A stretch of 9,420 nt of DNA from Flavobacteriia bacterium. Lineage in GTDB: Bacteria; Bacteroidota; Bacteroidia; Flavobacteriales_D; Crocinitomicaceae. Both the position numbers and the translations under genes were made by a program. The notes under the pieces were generated by a model. It searched no databases. It worked only from the letters and a program-made list of their open reading frames with translations, and was not told where the DNA came from. Each line of letters starts with the position of its first letter. The stretch's first letter is position 1. Positions 7,049-9,420 of this stretch are shown piece after piece. Where the stretch lies: NCBI GenBank assembly GCA_009925805.1, contig RFQF01000078.1, forward strand, positions 1-9,420, read 5' to 3'.

Positions 7049-7314
7049 ACAAAAATATCCTCATCGACAGATTTAAAATACTTTTTAGAACGTGCATAAT
7101 GTTCTAGAAAATAGAGTTTATCAAGCTGTTTAAGTGCGTTTTGATTTTCGGTCAATTTAGCTTTTATCATCCTGTTTTGTTCAACCAACTCACTTCGTTT
7201 TTTAAGATTCGAGTATACCGTAAAGATATCGGTATCATCTAAAAACAGGATGTATATTAAAAAAATCAACGAGGTGATGATGTACTTGTTCCGGAATATT
7301 TTTGGCAACTTCAC
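7018..7314 (-). CDS. FtsB/DivIC-family septum formation initiator
   Basis: A 98-residue bitopic protein with one membrane span (about residues 10-26, NKYIITSLIFLIYILFL), a coiled-coil region (about 35-67) and a C-terminal ARSKKYFKSVDEDIFVI motif (about 74-90), which closely fits the AREKY...EDIFVI ending typical of Bacteroidota DivIC/FtsB proteins. These join the divisome and link FtsQ/DivIB and FtsL to septal wall synthesis. The start is GTG: reading upstream in this frame meets a TGA without any ATG, and the next internal ATG would remove the membrane span. The GTG overlaps the stop of a 13-codon mini-ORF as GTGA. Upstream lies the PKD-domain gene after 71 bp; the 3' end overlaps the convergent SpoIID gene by 29 bp. 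It could be labelled ftsB or divIC; sequence alone does not decide. Confidence 0.9.
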   Translation of the reverse strand: MKLPKIFRNKYIITSLIFLIYILFLDDTDIFTVYSNLKKRSELVEQNRMIKAKLTENQNALKQLDKLYFLEHYARSKKYFKSVDEDIFVIIPSDSLPQ

Positions 7315-7352
7315 GATACAATATTCGCCATAACTTCGTTGGCTGAAATCAT
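7311..7352 (-). other. 13-codon mini-ORF coupled to the ftsB-like start
   Basis: In the 71-bp gap before the ftsB-like gene, an ATG at 7350-7352 opens a frame encoding MISANEVMANIVS and stopping at TGA (7311-7313). That TGA overlaps the GTG start of the ftsB-like gene as GTGA, the arrangement used in translational coupling. An in-frame ATG also occurs at codon 8. It could be a leader that delivers ribosomes to the weaker GTG start, or chance; no conservation data are available. Confidence 0.25.
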
Positions 7353-7385
7353 AACGTCAAATAATTATACAAAATGAGTTGTTGA

Positions 7386-8570
7386 TTATTCAGCGCAATT
7401 ATTAAAGTCCTTACTAACAAATTGCGTGAAATCCCGTTGATCGGCTAACCATGGGGATACAACATTGATAAGATCACACGCTTTCGTAGCGTTTCCGTCA
7501 CGGGTTTTCATTAGCCTAGTGCTTGCCATTACCCCGAATTTAAGTAGTTGAAAATCAATGGTAGATAAAATTATATCCTTTCCCATTTCGTCTTTGAATT
7601 TTTTGCCGTAAGTCGTTTCAATATCCAAATCCGTATACTTTTTTAGTTTCGGTATTTCCGAGTTCCAAAGTGCATTTGCTCCTTTTGTATCTTTTTTTTG
7701 ATATTTTATCCTGGCTTGCATGAAAGTAGAAGTGATAGGTGCAAAGCTGATCTGACTGTAATAATCAAGATACTCTGTGAGAACCTCAAATCCTTCAGGG
7801 TCACCGATGGGATCCGAAGATATGTAGTCCTTTATGCCTTCATCGAAAAGATAACTCTCAAGTTCTTGAAGAAATGCTTGATGTTCATTGTCAAAAATAA
7901 CCCCATTCTTGTCCAACTCACGGGCCGTATTAAAACTGGTTATGCATTCTTCCAATGCCGATTCAAATCGAGGGTCATTATTCCCTGATTTCACCAATCC
8001 TAGATACCCCTTTGCTAAAAATAACTGGGGTGTTGGATCGTTAGCATACTTGGGTTTTACCGAATATTCGGAGGCCTTTTCAACGAGTTTTACATAATCG
8101 GGTTGAGGTTTTTGTGCATACAAAGCTGCAAGTTCGGGAAACACGCTCCGAACGGAAATAAAATCTTCCGTTTCACCCGTATATTCATTCTCTTCCTCTT
8201 CGGTATCTTCTCCAACTTTCTTTTTTACGGTCACGGTAAGCGACAAAGAAACCGTGTAGTTTCCTACTTTCTCAAAATACACTTTCAATTTTTCACCTTT
8301 CGTCGTTCCGCCTTTGGGTAAAGTCCAGCCTTTTCCTGCCTCAGTAGCACCATTAATGGACCATTGGTATTTACGGGTGCCTTTTGAATCCAATGACTTC
8401 GGCGCATTGAAGGAAATTTCAACTAAATCTTTAGTGTCATAGGTATTGTCACTTTTAAGAACAGCTGGTTGCACTAATCGCTTATTCGCGGTAAATGTCA
8501 AATCCTCTTGCGTAAAAAAAGGATAGCAAACGGCTATACCGAAGAAGAATAGGATACTTTTCATGCTCAT
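7386..8570 (-). CDS. Secreted PKD-domain protein with helical C-terminal region, unknown function
   Basis: A 394-residue exported protein. Residues 1 to about 20 are a signal peptide (SILFFFGIAVCYPFF); the Cys at 15 is not in a good lipobox, so it is probably not a lipoprotein. Residues about 46-141 resemble a PKD-like Ig fold: ISFNAPKSLDSKGTRKYQWSI, then YFEKVGNYTVSLSLTV and a final strand, with a Glu-rich loop (about 120-136) between the last strands. The rest (about 145-394) is mostly helical, and ATPQLFLAKGYL-like segments around 180-230 suggest a TPR-like fold, though no clear repeat period was found. No catalytic motif is visible. A second ATG two codons in is an alternative start; the first is preferred for its A-rich upstream run. 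It follows the mutase gene by 44 bp. Likely envelope-located; function unknown. Confidence 0.8.
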   Translation of the reverse strand: MSMKSILFFFGIAVCYPFFTQEDLTFTANKRLVQPAVLKSDNTYDTKDLVEISFNAPKSLDSKGTRKYQWSINGATEAGKGWTLPKGGTTKGEKLKVYFEKVGNYTVSLSLTVTVKKKVGEDTEEEENEYTGETEDFISVRSVFPELAALYAQKPQPDYVKLVEKASEYSVKPKYANDPTPQLFLAKGYLGLVKSGNNDPRFESALEECITSFNTARELDKNGVIFDNEHQAFLQELESYLFDEGIKDYISSDPIGDPEGFEVLTEYLDYYSQISFAPITSTFMQARIKYQKKDTKGANALWNSEIPKLKKYTDLDIETTYGKKFKDEMGKDIILSTIDFQLLKFGVMASTRLMKTRDGNATKACDLINVVSPWLADQRDFTQFVSKDFNNCAE

Positions 8571-8591
8571 TTTTTTTGGCGCGGCGTTTTC

Positions 8592-8615
8592 AATTATAAT
8601 GCCGAAATTACAATT
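8592..8615 (-). terminator. AU-rich hairpin after the mutase gene
   Basis: On the minus strand AATTGTAAT (8615-8607) can pair with ATTATAATT (8600-8592) over nine positions, one a G-U wobble, around the loop TTCGGC. It begins at the last base of the mutase stop codon. The stem is AU-rich and no U-run follows, so it may be a weak terminator, a 3'-end stabiliser, or a chance fold in AT-rich DNA. Confidence 0.25.
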
Positions 8616-9420
8616 TAATCATGACTTTTAATAAGTAAACTTAATATTTCTTGAGCAGCCAGTGAGAGTTTGGTCCCAGGTCCATAAATACCCATTACCC
8701 CGGCATCGTACAAAAAGGAATAGTCGTTTTTCGGAATTACCCCGCCAACGATAACTAAAATATCCGACCTATTATAGTTAGTTAACGCTTGAATTAATGC
8801 GGGCACCAAGGTTTTATGCCCTGCTGCTAAGGAAGAAACACCTACTATATGCACATCATTTTCAATGGCTTGTTTGGCGACTTCTTCAGGAGTTTGAAAT
8901 AGCGGTCCTAAGTCCACGTCAAATCCCAAGTCCGCAAATGCGGTAGCAATGATTTTAGCTCCTCGGTCGTGCCCATCCTGCCCCATTTTTGCTACTAAAA
9001 TTCGCGGTTGGCGTCCTTCTAGACGTGCAAATTGTTCGCAGCGATTTTTGGCTTCAATAAACGCTTGATCTTTCATAGCATACGATTGATAAACCCCGCT
9101 AATCGTTTTATTTTGTGCTTCATACCTTCCAAAAACATGTTCTAGAGCAGTGGAGATTTCTCCCAGGGTACAGCGGGCTAGGGCACATGATACAGCGGCT
9201 TCCAACAAGTTCCCTCCGTGATTTGCCGCATCTTCCAGTAAAGCTAACTTTCTTTCTACTTCACGTTCATCACGCACCGCTTTTAATTCCTTGAGTTGGG
9301 CTATTTGTTGATTGAGAACCATGGTTGGATCCACTTCAAGCAGGTCGATTTCAACGGATTCTTCCAATTGATATCGATTCACTCCCACAATAATGGACGA
9401 TTCGTTATCGATTTTTGCTT
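8615..9420 (-). CDS. scpA: Methylmalonyl-CoA mutase large subunit, C-terminal part
   Basis: The 5' end lies beyond the window; 267 C-terminal residues are visible. The visible frame starts with AKIDNESSIIVGVNRY, the usual ending of the TIM-barrel catalytic domain, so a start at the GTG at 9386-9388 would be false. A helical linker follows, then the B12-binding domain: RILVAKMGQDGHDRGAK with the cobalt-coordinating His (codon 8969-8971), GPLFQTPEEVAKQAIENDVHIVGVSSLAAGHKTL, and IVGGVIPKNDY. The enzyme uses adenosylcobalamin to interconvert succinyl-CoA and (R)-methylmalonyl-CoA, linking propionyl-CoA or odd-chain metabolism to the TCA cycle. It is also named mutB or mcmA. The domain is intact. 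The PKD-domain gene follows after 44 bp with no obvious functional link. Another acyl-CoA mutase of the same superfamily is a less likely alternative. Confidence 0.95.
   Translation of the reverse strand, partial: AKIDNESSIIVGVNRYQLEESVEIDLLEVDPTMVLNQQIAQLKELKAVRDEREVERKLALLEDAANHGGNLLEAAVSCALARCTLGEISTALEHVFGRYEAQNKTISGVYQSYAMKDQAFIEAKNRCEQFARLEGRQPRILVAKMGQDGHDRGAKIIATAFADLGFDVDLGPLFQTPEEVAKQAIENDVHIVGVSSLAAGHKTLVPALIQALTNYNRSDILVIVGGVIPKNDYSFLYDAGVMGIYGPGTKLSLAAQEILSLLIKSHD

Noticed and set aside
7354..7373. TATAATTATTTG stretch on the minus strand as a promoter for the ftsB-like gene.
   Set aside because: It does not fit TAnnTTTG (spacing is four rather than two) and no -33 element is placed correctly.
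7698..8321. Plus-strand open frames antisense to the PKD-domain gene.
   Set aside because: Low-complexity products without family features; the minus-strand frame has a signal peptide, an Ig-like domain and a full-length reading.
8603..8610. TAATTTCG on the minus strand as a -7 element for the PKD-domain gene.
   Set aside because: It misses one core base, has no paired upstream element, and lies in the hairpin described after the mutase stop.
9386..9388. GTG as a start codon for the mutase subunit.
   Set aside because: The frame continues to the window edge with AKIDNESSII, a conserved part of the catalytic domain end, so the gene is simply cut by the window.
1..9420. Mobile element, CRISPR array, phage, toxin-antitoxin or defence system, tRNA or rRNA.
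   Set aside because: No transposase, integrase, repeat array, terminal inverted repeats or RNA gene was seen; almost all bases are accounted for by housekeeping or envelope genes.

Overview
The window looks like a chromosomal segment of a Bacteroidota bacterium, most likely of the order Flavobacteriales; genus cannot be resolved by eye. Reasons: (1) the surE / small membrane protein / lpxB / SpoIID-LytB gene run and the FtsB/DivIC, NlpC/P60 and GlyA proteins all have Bacteroidota-type sequence signatures; (2) starts lack Shine-Dalgarno sequences and are A-rich upstream; (3) a perfect TAnnTTTG promoter element sits just before surE. LpxB implies a lipid A outer membrane.

Layout. 1-306 (+): 3' end of an unrecognised multi-span membrane protein that starts outside the window. 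296-3633 (-): a compact four-gene block, read from right to left as an NlpC/P60 muropeptide endopeptidase, an NAD-dependent sugar-nucleotide epimerase with a short C-terminal domain, serine hydroxymethyltransferase (glyA) and a small membrane-anchored PH-domain protein. The last three overlap or abut (11 bp overlap, then TAATG), so they are very probably co-transcribed. 3634-3695: short divergent promoter region. 3696-7046 (+): surE, a three-span membrane protein, lpxB and a SpoIID/LytB-domain secreted protein, spaced by -4, 2 and 8 bp, a clear operon. 7018-9420 (-): the 3' half of a B12-dependent methylmalonyl-CoA mutase large subunit, a secreted PKD-domain protein of unknown function, and an FtsB/DivIC septum protein that begins with GTG.

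Theme. Most genes serve the envelope: lipid A disaccharide synthesis (lpxB), peptidoglycan cleavage or recycling (NlpC/P60, SpoIID), division (FtsB/DivIC) and probably surface polysaccharide precursors (epimerase). glyA, surE and the mutase are core metabolism. No mobile element, CRISPR array, RNA gene or foreign cassette was found, and no intergenic stretch exceeds about 75 bp. I do not see a clear new biological system here. The observations most worth checking are the apparent in-frame loss of about 25 residues in the epimerase, a 13-codon mini-ORF coupled by GTGA to the ftsB-like start, a symmetric hairpin inside the overlap of two convergent genes, and the near-leaderless surE promoter.
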